The notes under the pieces were generated by a model. It was given only the letters and a program-made list of their open reading frames with translations. It was not told where the DNA came from and searched no databases. A stretch of DNA of 64,000 bases from Wolfiporia cocos (lineage: Eukaryota > Basidiomycota > Agaricomycetes > Polyporales > Phaeolaceae), in assembly GCA_029448655.1 (NCBI GenBank), contig JACCLO010000002.1, positions 3,720,001 to 3,784,000 on the forward strand, given 5' to 3'. Positions 1-12,000 of the stretch are shown here, in pieces. The translations under genes were made by a program, and so were the position numbers. Each line of letters starts with the position of its first letter. Within the stretch, counting starts at the first letter, position 1.

Positions 1-571
1 TCACAAGAGACGCGACAATCCTAATAACCCCAGCCAGGACAGAAGGCTGTGAGCAAGCATGCTTGATATAATCAAGCCATTGAACAGGGTAGGATGGGTG
101 TATTGGAACGGTAACTCACTTGCCATCTAATGCAGCGACATATAGCGATATGACTGTCCGGAGGACGAGCAAGCTAGAGTGCATTACAAGCAGGAGAGCC
201 TCCTTCGAGCGCAGACTCGGTATGACGATCCTGAGAATCGACGATAGGCGTTGATAAAACACTGCATTTACCTTCGTGTGCAATTGTATCATATAGTCAA
301 CCGCAGTCCGAGGAAATGGCATACTCACAGCCACACGCTGCTTCCGGCCGTCCTCCTGCTTCACATTCGCTTTGTCTCGCGCCTTCGATTTGCCAGACCC
401 TGTTCTGGAGGAATTACCCCGGCCTGTATATGTGTGGAACGTGCCGACCAAGAAATGCACAGTGAATCCAATGAACAGGACGCGTTGGATGAGGGGACGG
501 TGTGAAGCGTAGAGGCTCGCAAGCTGAGTCAAACGCTCGCGGCTTGGCCTGAGCTTGGACTGGCCGGCCAT
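1..571 (-). CDS. Peroxisomal long-chain fatty acyl-CoA ABC transporter (ABCD/PXA type), N-terminal part, cut by window edge
   Basis: The first coding exon runs from an ATG at 571 down to 120. A 99-bp intron (119-21, GTGAGT...TTATTAG) follows, and a second exon enters at 20 and leaves the window. The reading phase is kept across the intron, giving a K-I-V-A-S-L-V join. The visible ~158 residues hold the conserved ABCD N-terminal block: a hydrophobic segment after an H-R-P-L-I-Q-R motif, then the RIVIPSLRSKEALLLVMHSS region before the transmembrane core. In the known family these half-size transporters dimerise in the peroxisomal membrane and import very-long-chain acyl-CoA for beta-oxidation. 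The nucleotide-binding domain lies outside the window, so completeness cannot be judged. It is divergent from the HAD-like gene at 1002, with a 430-bp shared upstream region. Confidence 0.88.
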
Positions 572-1001
572 CGCGCTTGTCAGCTATATGCGTGCGCCCG
601 TAAGCACGCTCAGCACGACTGACGAGCAGCGGCGATAAGTTGTAGGCGTTAATGGGCGTCAGGGCTGCAGGTGATATATCATTGGGGTCGGTTGTATTGG
701 CGCGTGATTGTGGGCGTGGCCGGCGACTGCGCCACAGACGCGACGCGACCAGAACGCGACGCGGCCTGACGCGAAGCATTTTGCGGATCAATACGATAGA
801 TCGACCACAGCGCTAGCATGGAGTGTATGCTCCGCCAGCATGTTGAGGCAGGAATTTTACAAACGGTGTCGCGCGTCTACAGATATCCCCGCTGCGTTAT
901 GTCGAGGCACGTGAATACCTGCCGCCATCAAAATGCAATCGATCTTAGCCATCTGCACTGACTCCCTCGTGTACTCGCCGGGTCCTTGTCTTCCTCATAC
1001 T
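572..1001. other. Shared upstream region of two divergent genes
   Basis: This 430-bp spacer separates the ATG of the ABCD transporter (-) from the preferred ATG of the HAD-like gene (+). No clear TATA box or named motif was recognised. An in-frame upstream ATG at 933 would add 23 residues to the HAD-like protein, so part of this spacer could be coding. Confidence 0.4.
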
Positions 1002-2050
1002 ATGTCGACCGTAACTTCTGCTCCTGTCGACCAGCCACCACAGGACTCCAAGCCTGCCGGGACGGTCATCAATGAATCGGACATCCCCGACTCCAATAAG
1101 CCAATCATTTGTATTGACCTTGACGATGTCCTGAGTCAGACCAATGGCGTGGTTGCAGATTGTGCGTAAAGGTGCAACCGTTTACTGTCGTAGTATGTTA
1201 GCTCTGACCCCAATCCTGTAGGGCACAATGCTGCTTACGGGACAAACATGACATTAGATGATTTCTACTGTGCGTGTGGTCGAGATTGTGAAATTACTAT
1301 ACGCTAAATATTCTCGGTGGACGTTTCCCCAGATTACTATTACTGGAGGGTACGGCTGACCATCTGTGATACCGTGCCATACTAAGGCAACGACAGAACC
1401 CATATTGGGGCACACCGAATGAGACCTTCCGGAAGGTCGAAGAGTTTTACAAAACTCCCCGGTTATACGAGGCACCCCCGATTGAGGGAGCACTCGAGGG
1501 CTTAAAGGCGCTAAAGGAGATGGGCTTCCGTCTGGTGCTTGTCACTGCCAGACAGATCCGCGAGCTGCCGCAAACGGAGGAGTGGATGGACAAACACTAC
1601 AGCGGCATATTCGAGCAGATCATCTGCACTGGGATGTCGCAAGAGACGCTGGCGGACGACAAGGCGATGCTCACGAAGCTGTCCAAGGCTGATGTACGTC
1701 ACGGTTTCTTGTGCTTCTGCTAGGCCTGACCAGGCTCGTATCCTCTGGATTCTCAGGTATGCAAAAAGCTGGGCGCGAAGCTCATGATCGACGACTCGAT
1801 CGAGAACGCTCTCAAGTGCGCACGGGCCGAACCGCCAATACCCATTTTGCTATTTGGCGACTACCAGTGGAATAAGCGCGAGGTAAACTATGCCCATATA
1901 GATGAGGAGATGAGCTATGATGAGCGATGCAAGAAGGAGGGCGGTAACGGGTTCCTAGAACGCGATATTACGCCACTGCCGGACAACCTGGTCCGTGTCA
2001 ACGACTGGAAAGAGACCGTGAACTGGGTGGAGGAGAATATCAAGCCGTAA
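1002..2050 (+). CDS. HAD-like hydrolase family protein, 271 residues in five exons
   Basis: Exons 1002-1161, 1222-1269, 1333-1349, 1397-1693 and 1757-2050 join in phase. The N-terminal catalytic motif is I-D-L-D-D-V-L (HAD motif I, DxD), near residue 38. A later L-V-T-A-R-Q block fits motif II, and L-M-I-D-D-S-I-E-N fits motif IV with its two acidic residues. This order matches HAD-superfamily phosphatases, close to the nucleotidase-like group annotated simply as HAD-like in fungi; the substrate is unknown. Exon 3 is only 17 nt and encodes the tyrosine run before W-R. The start at 1002 is preferred over the in-frame ATG at 933 because the upstream stretch looks unlike the family. It converges with the RBR ligase gene. 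Confidence 0.85.
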
Positions 2051-2320
2051 CTACTGTTCATGCCCAGTCGTATTGAACACAATCTGGCTCATAAATCCAA
2101 GGCCTAGATGAAATTATCGATCTGGATGCGGGGTTCGTCTCGACAGAAAGTATTATTCATCGGCACGCGTCATACTTTAAGGTATTTATAGCCTCCCACG
2201 ATCAGTCCGAGGGACGGGCTAGGTGCATTGTAAAACTTCAACTAATAGTACATGTACGTGCAAAGCCTGCAAACCTGTGCATACTTCTGCACGGTCATAA
2301 CGACAGGCAACACAATCGTG

Positions 2321-3400
2321 CTACTCCGCTTGCCATCCGCACACTACCATATGCGCGTCGAGTGCTTCATATATTTGGTCTACCCGTAACGTCCGAATGA
2401 TCGCTTTTCCGCATTGGTAGCAGAAGTGCCTGGAATACGATCAGTTTCGTGATCGGACAGAACCTGAAAGCACGCACATATTGCAACCTGGCACTGTGCA
2501 CTAGGAAGAAACAGAATTTATGTTAATTGCCTCCTCGCGGTATCTACACACTTACTGTCATATGGTTACATCCTGAAATCTTCTCTGCAGGTGTGCGACA
2601 TCCTGCATGACATCGTCAGTGCAAATTCGGAGAGCTATTATGCCACTATGTCGCTACCTGGGCAACGTTTCCAGCCATGTTGCTGCATGAGATAGTCTAG
2701 TTCATTCGTGCCATCGCATGAATGTGTGGGTCCGTCACTTGATACCTCAAGCGAGCATGCCTTGCACCACGTGAAGGTACATTCGAGTCCCACTGGACAC
2801 TCGATGACGTCTGTGGCATCATAGTCTACTCTGTCGACAAAGCACTCCTGATCACACCTACAACCATCAGCTCAGCGATGACCATCTACGTTGAAATTGT
2901 CCTGGACATACCTGCGGCAATGCACTTTCACGGCATATGACGTCAATTGTAGCTCTACGAACTTCTGTTCTTGTTCATCGGATAGCTCGATTTGCTGCAG
3001 CGCAGCTTCGTCAAGTACTGATAAGCGTTTCAGCCATGAGAATCATATGGATATGTTCTCTGAGTGCATACCTCCCACATCCTCTTGCTCCCTGTCCGTC
3101 ATGCACGTAGGGCAAACAATCGGATAACATCGGGCATTTATTTTGGAGATGACATATCCTCTCATGCACTCCTTGCAGAATTGGTGTCCGCAATAGCCAA
3201 AGATAGCGATTTCTTCTTCGATGAAGTCGTCGAGACATATTGCGCATCTAACCTTTGGTAATGCGGCGCGCCGCCTCCGCTCTTGCTCCTGCACGAGATG
3301 CTGTTCTATTGCTGAGAGTAGATCCGCCAGTAGCTCGTTATCTTCGTCCAAACATATCCCACTCCGTGATCCAGGGACTTCGAGCTGTTGAACTCAGCAA
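2321..3400 (-). CDS. RBR-type (RING-IBR-RING) E3 ubiquitin ligase, copy 1; 5' end unresolved
   Basis: Exons on the minus strand: ~3400-3072, 3017-2912, 2857-2658, 2584-2556, 2500-2478 and 2429-2321, with every junction in phase and GT-AG. The first exon carries RING1 (CAICLDDF...CGHQFCKECM...CPTCM). The next two hold the IBR region (CDQECF...CTFTWCKAC...HSCDG), and the last three a short RING2-like part (ISGCNHMTC...HFCYQCG). The order is the family signature: RING1 binds E2~ubiquitin and RING2 carries the catalytic Cys. It is a clear paralogue of the gene at 51682-53286, with identical exon lengths for the 29- and 23-nt exons. The upstream exon or start is unclear because a 119-bp tandem duplication sits there. 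A possible acceptor before the RING exon is near 3394-3400. The Cys/His spacing of IBR and RING2 looks intact. Confidence 0.8.
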
Positions 3401-3615
3401 GTGTGGGCTGCGATACAGTCAGAAGACGTCTTACATTGTACTGTTCCTCAAGCATTCGTGATGAGAGGGAATCCCTAGCTTGTGCTATTACGTCAACTTC
3501 GAGCTATTGAACTCAGCAAGTGTGGGTTGAGATACAGCCAGAAGATGTCCTACATTGTAATGTTCTTCAAGCATTAGTGATGACAGTGAATCCCTAGCTT
3601 GTGCTATTACGTCAA
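3377..3615. repeat. Tandem duplication, two copies of a 119-bp unit
   Basis: The unit starting at 3377 (acttcgagct...) recurs at 3496 with about 90% identity and ends near 3615. The period of 119 bp is not a multiple of three, so an open reading frame crossing both copies is shifted between them. It lies directly at the 5' end of the first RBR ligase gene and overlaps its candidate splice acceptor. The open frame through copy two (minus strand, 3907-3488) stops just inside copy one. Confidence 0.85.
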
Positions 3616-3907
3616 ACTTCTGCACGTATTCGTAGTCTTCTTCAAGGCCTCCGTATTCGTAGCCTTCATCAAGGCCTCCGAAGAAAGCATCTATATGGCT
3701 GGGGTTGCAATCACAATAGGGATTATGCCTGTGCTTGAGCTTGAGGACTTTCTCCGCAAAGTGAAAGAGCGCCTCGAGTACGGCCATTGGTTTGCAGCTG
3801 AGTAGTCGCCTTGGGCTGCACTCTAGACTTGGTGTTGAGTACTTATTCGTGAGAAGCATGCCGAATCCTGCAACTGCTGTCTTAGGTTTGACCGCGCGAT
3901 AAACCAT
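3488..3907 (-). CDS. Open frame upstream of the RBR ligase; possible 5' exon or separate small gene
   Basis: An ATG at 3907 opens about 139 codons on the minus strand that end at 3488, inside the 119-bp duplication. The protein has no recognised domain. It contains a tandem 9-residue acidic/aromatic repeat (GGLDEGYEY, GGLEEDYEY) encoded by two 27-bp units. Its C-terminal segment is present again, in another frame, in the second copy of the duplication. It may be a former 5' exon of the RBR gene broken by the frame-shifting duplication, or may not be coding at all. Confidence 0.3.
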   Translation of the reverse strand: MVYRAVKPKTAVAGFGMLLTNKYSTPSLECSPRRLLSCKPMAVLEALFHFAEKVLKLKHRHNPYCDCNPSHIDAFFGGLDEGYEYGGLEEDYEYVQKFDVIAQARDSLSSLMLEEHYNVGHLLAVSQPTLAEFNSSKLT

Positions 3908-3922
3908 GTCAAACACATACAC

Positions 3923-5230
3923 GCGATGGCCCAGCTGCCCTCGAACTTTAAGCCGGAGGCCCCGACCGTTTGACTTTACTGTCTGAAAGCTCCGTGGCGC
4001 TCGGGGTGTGCTTGCATTGCAGTTGTCTGAGGATGGCCCTACGACTCCTTAACCATAGCTCGGTTTGATGACCTGAATATCCTAGCGGATCAATGAGGAG
4101 CCGCAGGAGCGAGAATGCATTGAAACCTGCATGTACTCCACGTCTTGCCAGAGCGAATGTCCGTGAAGTGCATGCGTAAAATGCAATTAAAGGAGGCTAT
4201 GATTGCCAGCGTTTCGGATGGGGTTTCATCGGGCCTGCCAAGTGATATCAGAGTCAATGAAAAACGTATGCGATCGTCGTTCAAAGTCGGCACAGTCGTT
4301 TCGAGCCAGTAATAATAACTCTCAAATGGCTCTATGGGACGGATCACTGAGGAGCTGCTGCCGCATGCATGTTTCCTCGTGGTATCCGTGCTGTCGGCTG
4401 GAGGCGCTGAGACATTCATGGAAAACTGTTGGTCCTGTAGGTCCGTTGTCGATCAGCCTACCGCCAGTCTAGCACCGCAGTGGTTCGGAAAAGTGCCAGT
4501 CAACATGAAGCATCAGACCGCTAACGTGAGCCAGCAAGCTAGTAATGGCTATTATCACTCTCGCATGGCTGACGATCGTGAAGAAGGCGTCGCATCCTAA
4601 GTATGCAACATCAGTCGTGACATCACCGCAGCGAAGCATGCAGGTGTCTCAAAGTGCGTGTGTTACTCACGCGCGGAGACGAGTTGAACTCAACAGATAG
4701 ACTACTAATGGATACAAAATCTTGGGGAATTCACTACTCAGCTGCAGATACAGGATCTGCTTCTTACTCATTGCGTCTCTACGTACCTGTGTCCGGTCAA
4801 TCATCGAGGTAGGTTGCCATTGGGGAATTACAGCTTCGTTCCTACAGCTATGATGTACACACCTCCGTGGCCCTATCTGTCCATAGGTCCCCGACGAGTC
4901 AGAAAAAAGGCGTGTTATATTTAACACACGGAAAGGCCAGTGTGTCATAGCATGTAGTAGGAAGGTACTTGACATTCGTACTGACTCTTGAATGCCGCTG
5001 TAGCTCGCGAGCGGCATGACTTGAGCGAAGCAGATATAGTGCATAAATTAGCCGTAAGTTCGGATAGACGAGATGCGCAGAGTTGAAGTAGGAGAGTCAA
5101 AACGGTACACACAGTAAGGTAAGTCGCGTGTCACGGTATGGCGCGACGCGACGATCACGTGGTCGAGACGCATCGCGCCGCGCTCGACGCGGTTTATCTG
5201 AACCACTTGTCTCAGCATTCCATCCAGAAC
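3923..5230. other. Region without a recognised gene
   Basis: Open frames of ~110-125 codons occur here on the minus strand (4419-4090 from a true ATG, and 5044-4667), but neither shows a recognised domain, clear introns or a matching context. The 4419-4090 frame is the more protein-like of the two and could be a small hypothetical gene. The last ~100 bp should contain the kinesin promoter and 5' UTR; an in-frame ATG at 5138 would extend that gene by 31 residues. Confidence 0.35.
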
Positions 5231-8200
5231 ATGGCAAGCAACACCAGAACGACTGCCGCCCGCTCTGTGCGCACTAAAACTGCTGCATCAGCCGCACCGT
5301 CTACTACTCGGACCACGCGTGCCGCTTCACGAACAAGCGCTACTACTGCTCGATTTAATGGTGCCACAGCTGAAAAGGCCACGGCTAGGAGACCTTTGAA
5401 TAATCGCGAGAGCTCAACGAATGGTGGTTCCTCTGACCTGAGAGACCCGACACTCAAAGTCCCCAATATCCTCAAGTCCTTCGATCTGCCCGCAGACCCG
5501 GATCGGGAACCCATCAAGGTTGCGTTCACACTCTCGACTTAGTAGCAAACTGACATTGCAACCTACAGGCGTTCCTGAGGATACGGCCCCATCTAGGACA
5601 TGTGGAGCCTTCCTCCGAACCGTACCTCGAGCCAATTTCCGACACGGCCGTTCGGATGACTGAGCCCAACTCTGCCTCCTCATCACACTCACGCATGTCC
5701 ACTGTGAACCCGTCATCAGTGTATACCTTCTCACACATCTTCCCTCCGGAAACGCTACAGAATGACTTTTTCAACAAGACAACTCTACCACTCGTCAAAG
5801 ATCTGCTCGAGGGGCAGAGCGGGTTGCTGTTTGCATACGGCGTGACAAATTCGGGCAAGACGTACACCATCCAGGGCGGGACGGAAACGGGGAGCGCGGG
5901 CATCATTCCAAGGACACTCGATGTGATATTCAACAGTATTCAAGGTCTACATGGAGATGGCAAGGTGCATCTGCTCTAACTCCAATCTCTACGGCAACTA
6001 ACCGCGAAGCATTAGTATCGTCCGGTGCGACTCAATGGCATCGAGCTCGCAGATGAGTCCTGCGAGCCCATTTCTCTAAACACGCCACGCACCTCGGCAT
6101 CACTTGCGGATATACTCGACGACCTGCAAGACAATGACACTGACATCGACCCCACCACAGCCATGCTCGATCGCAACCATGAGTACACCGTCTGGCTTTC
6201 CTATGCGGAAGTGTACAACGAGAAGGTGTACGACCTCTTTGCCTCCGTTGACTCGTCAGACGGCCCGTCAACACAAGCTCACGCCCCGCCATCCGCCCCT
6301 CGTCCGACGTCTCTTTTCCTGAACATGCCTGTCCCGTCGACACACTCTCAGCCATTGATATTGACACGCAAAGCGCTCCAGGTGAAGCCGTGTCCCGCGT
6401 CTGATACTGGGCTGTCTACTGCTGAGGCAGGGAACGCGGGTAAGTATATCGCAGGCTTGCGACAGATCCGTGTGCAAGACGCGAAACACGCGAAGGCGCT
6501 TCTGCGCCTTGGGCAGCTGCACCGCCGTGTCTTTGGCACGCTCGCGAACAGCCAGAGCAGCCGCAGCCACGCGCTGGTCACGATCAAGGTCCTACGCGTG
6601 CACCGTGGCGAGCGAAACGTAAGTGCATATTGCGTAGAGCGTTCCTTTTATGGCTGACGCTGAATGCGTGCACGCAGGATCCCTCCTCCATCCAGACCTC
6701 CCGTCTCACGCTTGTCGACCTCGCGGGCTCGGAACGCACGAAGCACACGCAGACGTCCGGCGAGCGCCTCCGCGAGGCGGGGAACATCAACAAGTCGCTC
6801 ATGGTCCTCGGGCAGTGCCTTGAGACCCTTCGCGCGAATCAGCGCCAGCTGGCACGCAGCCTCGCGACCTCCGCCGGACGGATGGACACGCGTGATGTGA
6901 AAAGAGGGCTTGCGATCGTGCCATTCAGACACAGCAAGCTCACAGAGGTGCTGATGGACTACTTTGTTGGCGAGGCCCGGGCCGTATGTCTGATCATTGA
7001 CGTGGAGAGCCGGTGCTGAACAATGTGGTATGCAGGTGATGATCGTGAACGTGAATCCGTACGACACAGGTTTTGACGAGAACTCGCATGTCATGCGGTT
7101 TGCCGCGCTCGCAAGGGAGGTGAGTACCGCGCCCACCACTGCTATGGCGCGACCTCTTCCTGTGGGCAAAGAGAAGCATGAGGGTGTGCACAAGGCACGC
7201 GGGAGCGATGTGGCGCCTCATAGGAGAAAGGTTACAATATCCATGGGCGGACAAGGCAGAAAAATTAGTGAGGCCCATCTGGAGGTTCTCGAAGGTAAGC
7301 TTCGTTTTATTCCCTCAAAGCGCGGGGCATAGCAAGGGTAACTAACAAAATGTAGAGGATGAAGAACCAGATGATGGCGGTGAAGAGGAGGACGAACCAA
7401 TTGACCCTTTAGTTGATGCGCTGTTCGACGAGATTGAGAGACTACGCACTCAGGCGAGTATTCGCTCATAGGACCTGGACTAGACATTCTGACATCTTGA
7501 CGGTGTAGCTATATGAGGCCGAGATGCGTGCTGCAATCGTCGAAGCAGAGACCCGCGAAGAAGTCATGCAGGAAATGCAGGAACGCATGCGTAGCATGGA
7601 GGAGATGTTCACGCGTCGACTTATGAAGGAGGTTTGCAGACACCTCTCCAGCATTAACTGTGTCAAGGCTCAGATGATTGGGATGAATAGGTCGAGCAGA
7701 GCGAGCGGAGGATGGACGCGAAGATCGATATGATGAAGCAGACGAGTCTCCAGCCTCCCTCCCGGATTCCTGCACATCCAGAGCCAGACGATGAGATTGA
7801 AGATTTCGATGAAGCGGAGGAAGCTGAAGTGAATCAAAGCATCGTAAGTCACAATGAATTAACCGACACTCCATCAATTAAATCCTCTGTAGCAAACCGG
7901 CACCGATGACAGCGACTACGATACGGAATCACATGAAGCATTCTCGCCGCTAGCAAACAAGACGCGTAGCACTTCGCAGCGCACAAAGGCCGCACTCGCG
8001 CCCTCTGACCGCACGTCGAACGGGCCGGAAGATATTTCCGAGTTTGACGATGAAGAAGTGGAGGAGGAAGACGAAGAAGCAGTAGACGAAGAGGATGAAC
8101 TTGAGGACGAAGAGGAAGAGGAAGAGATAGAAACTGTCACCGACGCCGCCGCAGATGATTCCATCCTCTCCGTGTCCTCGAAAGACACCGATACGGTTTC

Positions 8201-8759
8201 GGAGGAAGAGTCACTCTCAGAGTCAGAATCGGAGCCGGAATCCGAACCGTCCCCCAGGCCGAAGCCAAAGTCGGTACCTAAGAAGCCAGCCGTGCTCGCG
8301 CGTGCTTCGCACTTGCAGCCACAGTCCCTCGTCGGCGCGCCGTCGCCCATATTCGAGGCGGACGTCCGGGCGGGCCGCCGCGCGGCGGACCGCAATTCGG
8401 GGCAGAAACTCCCGTCGCTCGAGCAGCGGTTGCGCGACATGTCGCTGTATACCATGGAGAAGGAAAAGGAGAAAGAGAAGAGGGAGGAACCGCGAAACTC
8501 AATTGCCGTCATCCCCAACCGGAAGGCGCGCCAGCAGGCGGTGGCGAACGGCGGGGAAGAAGTGGTGTACGTGCCTCGCAAGGGCGAGGTCGACACGGGC
8601 AGGAAGAAGAAACGGTAGGTTCTGTGTGGCTTCACCTTTGGGCGTGATCGAAGCTCATCTGTGTATAGCCAGCTTAACCGCGTCCCGACCGCCGAGCAGA
8701 CGGTCACAATTCCGCAGGAGCCGCAGGGTAGGCAGCTGCGTCGAAGCGCGAGGCACTGA
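5231..8759 (+). CDS. Kinesin-6-like motor protein (KIF20/MKLP type), 1012 residues, ten exons
   Basis: Exons 5231-5518, 5569-5964, 6016-6618, 6678-6983, 7036-7294, 7356-7453, 7509-7631, 7691-7843, 7893-8614 and 8669-8759 join in phase. The motor domain shows a P-loop of the form GVTNSGKTYT (near residue 185), switch I S-S-R-S-H and switch II V-D-L-A-G-S-E-R. The N-S-G-K-T version of the P-loop and the long insertion between the P-loop and switch I fit kinesin-6, whose members act on the anaphase spindle and in cytokinesis. After the motor come an acidic stretch, a short coiled-coil segment and a very acidic, Ser-rich tail ending in basic residues. The N-terminal ~95 residues are Thr/Ala/Arg-rich and probably disordered. 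The intron at 7454-7508 begins with GC instead of GT. The first intron has a weak donor (GTTGCG). An alternative start lies at 5138. Confidence 0.9.
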
Positions 8760-9042
8760 GCCATCGACTCGTGCTGGTGGCCGTGTGCTGTTCCAGACAA
8801 GTTGATCTGCATCCTGTAATAAAGCTCTACGGTAGTACGTACAAGTATGTGCTCGACGGACGTATATCGCAAACTAGATGAGACAGGATGAGCGGCGTAC
8901 ACCCTCCTTATATACGGTACGTGATGTTTGTGGATCAGTGTGAGAGACAAGATCAGAGTCCAAGTAGTACATGACAGGGTCTTGAAAGCAAACAGAACGA
9001 TGTTCAAGAAGTGGTATTGCAGACACTGCTGTGGTTATGCTT
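8760..9042. other. Convergent 3' intergenic region
   Basis: This 283-bp stretch lies between the stop codons of the kinesin gene (+) and the tricalbin gene (-). An AATAAA signal occurs at about 8819 on the plus strand, 60 bp after the kinesin stop. Nothing else was recognised. Confidence 0.5.
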
Positions 9043-12000
9043 TTAGTCCTTGTCGCCTCTTCGCAGGCTGAGGCTGAACCGTGATGGCGATGCGGGCGCG
9101 GGGCGGTCGAGAGACTGGAAGGATGTGCGTGAACGATTTGGGTTGGCCTCGGGGTCGAACTCCAAACGCAGTCGAAGCCTTCCCTGGCCCTCGCGCAGCT
9201 CCACATTCACTTCCGCAGAAGACATGCCCTGCCCTGGTTGTACGTGACGCCAGATCTGTATCATTCGCTCGACGTTAGTCACATGCCATCCCATTGTCAG
9301 CCGAGAAGGGTGACGTACATCGACCTCGGCGCTACCGAGCTGTTTGTCCTTGCCCAGCGTCTTGTGGTCAAATACCCACATATACATCTTAGGCTGTGTC
9401 GCAGGAGCCGCGGAGAACGTGAAGGATTCGTTCCTATCCGATACACGTCAAAACCATGACTTGCGTGCGAACCTGTACACATGCTCGAGCTCACCATTCG
9501 GGAGTGTGCGTCTTATGGGAATGTTTTGTTTTGTGCTCCTTGTCACCGACTCGGACCACGACATAGGGCTTGATGTCGCTCGTCGACATGTCTTTGGCGT
9601 CCAAGATTACGACCTTGAGGCCGCCTGCTTCTTGACTGTTACCATTCAAGGTGCCGTTGCCATGTCCGTTCAACAACGAACCCGTGCTGGATGACGGGAG
9701 AGCAGGCGCGAGAACAGGCGCAAAAGCCACAGAGCCTTCGCTCGGGTTGCTAACATGGCGCGACTGCTGGCCCGCCGGCAGCTCCGGCACCTGCTTTTCA
9801 TCGTCGACCTCGACAACCTCGCTCTTCACGTGGTCCTTACTCCGGAACACGCCCGTGATGCCCGTCACGCCGCTCGCGACGCCGTGGATGACGCCCTTGC
9901 CCGCGCCGACGGCGACGCCGACAGGGATGTGCCCGATCTGCGTCATCGTGCGCCCTGCTGACGAGAACGTAGACGTATTCTTGCGCGTCTTGACGATAAT
10001 CTCCGGCTGGAAGAGTAACCGCACGCGCACGGAGCCCTGCTGCCCGTGCTTCGGCGTCGTGAGTGGTATGACGCGCTCCGCGGCGGTGAACGGCTCGATG
10101 TCGGCGAGCTCGATGCGCCCCGTGCCGAGGCTCTTGGCCTGCTCGATTTGATTCCAGTCGAAGACCTCTACCGTGAAATGAGCTGCGACGCGAGAGGGCT
10201 GGGGGCGATGAGCAACATCACGTAAGCAGATAATACGAGGAGGCCTACCACTTGAACGAGGAAGTTCTCGTTCCATTCCGGGGCCAGCATCTTCTTCTTG
10301 GTCTCAGACTTGTAGACCTTCTGCCCGTTGAGTTGGAAGACGGCAAATGGGTCGGATTTGCCTTAGATGATCCGGTTAGGGGAACCACGACTCAATACGT
10401 GAAGCGCCACATACCTCCCCTGTCGACTCCTCGGATGTCTTGTCCATCCAAGAGATCGACGCGAAGCGTACCCTGGTCTACGGAGCAACTCAGTGAAGGG
10501 GTGCTTGCGCATACAGCGGTACCTACTGTTGATACTCTCTCTCGCCTCAAGCACGATCGGAACAGGAACATAGCGCGCCTCGAGCGTCACGGTCGACTTT
10601 TTGTCATCATCCTCCTTGTGCGACAGCGTGTATGTCTGCGGGCCTTCCTAGACACGAGTACAGCAGTTAGCAGGTTTCCAAATATCGTCGAGCGGCACCG
10701 ACCAGAGTCTGCTGCAGAAACAGCTTCGCGTCGCACTTGAACTCGGCGACGATGTCGTCCTTGTCGCCCTCATCCGCCTCGTTCAGCCTGAGCCAGATGC
10801 GGCCAAAGTCGAGCTCCTTGATGAAGCCCTCGCCGATGTACTCCCAGTGCGCCCTGTGGCTGCGGGGCCGCACGGTGCTGAACGCCGGCCAGTACGCGTC
10901 GTCGAGCAGGACCTCGAGGCGGGCCTTCTTGTGGAGCTGGCCCGAGATGACATTGAAGACGATGACGCCGGACTCTGCGGCCATGGGAATCAGCGCCTGT
11001 ACGGGCGGACGATTGGCGGGTATTCTTAGACTCACGGTGCTGGAGGAGCTCTTCCTTGGACATCTCTCGACCAACCTCCTCCGGGCGGCTCTCGTCTGGC
11101 TTGGCGTCCTCGACCTCGACGTCGTATGGCTTCGGAGACCCCGGCCCGCCGTCCCCATTCACTGCGGGCTCAATCTTTTCGTCCTCGTTGAAGGGCGTGG
11201 AGGTCGTGATGTCCTGCGGGACGTGGTGTGCTGAACGCTCACGGTGCAGAGAGTCGGACGAGTGGTCATCAACGAGGGCACCGTCACCCTCATGCTCGGC
11301 GGCACGCTCGATAGCATTAGGACCGGAGTCAAAGCCCACCCCCTTCACCGGGACAGCTGGCACAAACTCGGCCTCGAAATGGAGCTTGCCCTTGAATGTG
11401 CCCTTCTCGAGCCGGATCGGCTCCTCAGCAATCTTCTTACCCGTGGAGACGTGCAGGAACTCGCCACCCGCAGCGGGCTGGGCCAAGTCCGACACTTTCA
11501 GCTCGACATACCCGAGCGACCGGTCCTTCTCGCAAGTCAGCGTTGCAGCGAAGACACCACTTCTGGGAAGATCACCTTGGTGAGGTGCTGGTAATCCATG
11601 CACTCCAGCATCATCGTCTGTCGCCTAATCAGTATGGCGCCAATCAATCCAGTACGCTTCGATGCATACCTCCTTCAACGAATGCACTGTGCCCCGCATA
11701 TTAGCGGGCGCCACACACAAATCCGGGTAGTCTCTCACCTGGAATGTATATGATTTGATCCCACTCCGGGTTCAAGTCTGCAGCGCACCAATCAGCGACT
11801 TAGCATAGCGTCCAGACGAGTCTGACTGACTGTTGTTGATCACCTCCGTCCTGCCTTGGGTGACATTGTTGATCTGCACCCGGACATACGGGTCGCTCTG
11901 TCGTCGACAAGACAAATTAGAACCGCACAGAAATGACACTGACGCCCGCACACACCTTCCCTCCGAGCGCGGCCTCGACGTTCCTGACAAAGACGTAAAT

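Noticed and set aside
4667..5044. Small minus-strand gene before the kinesin
   Set aside because: 125 codons without domain, intron or conserved motif; chance open frame is as likely.
7916..9007. Long minus-strand open frame opposite the kinesin tail
   Set aside because: It is the antisense shadow of the acidic Ser/Glu-rich kinesin exon, giving a poly-Ser product; the sense strand has motif and splice support.
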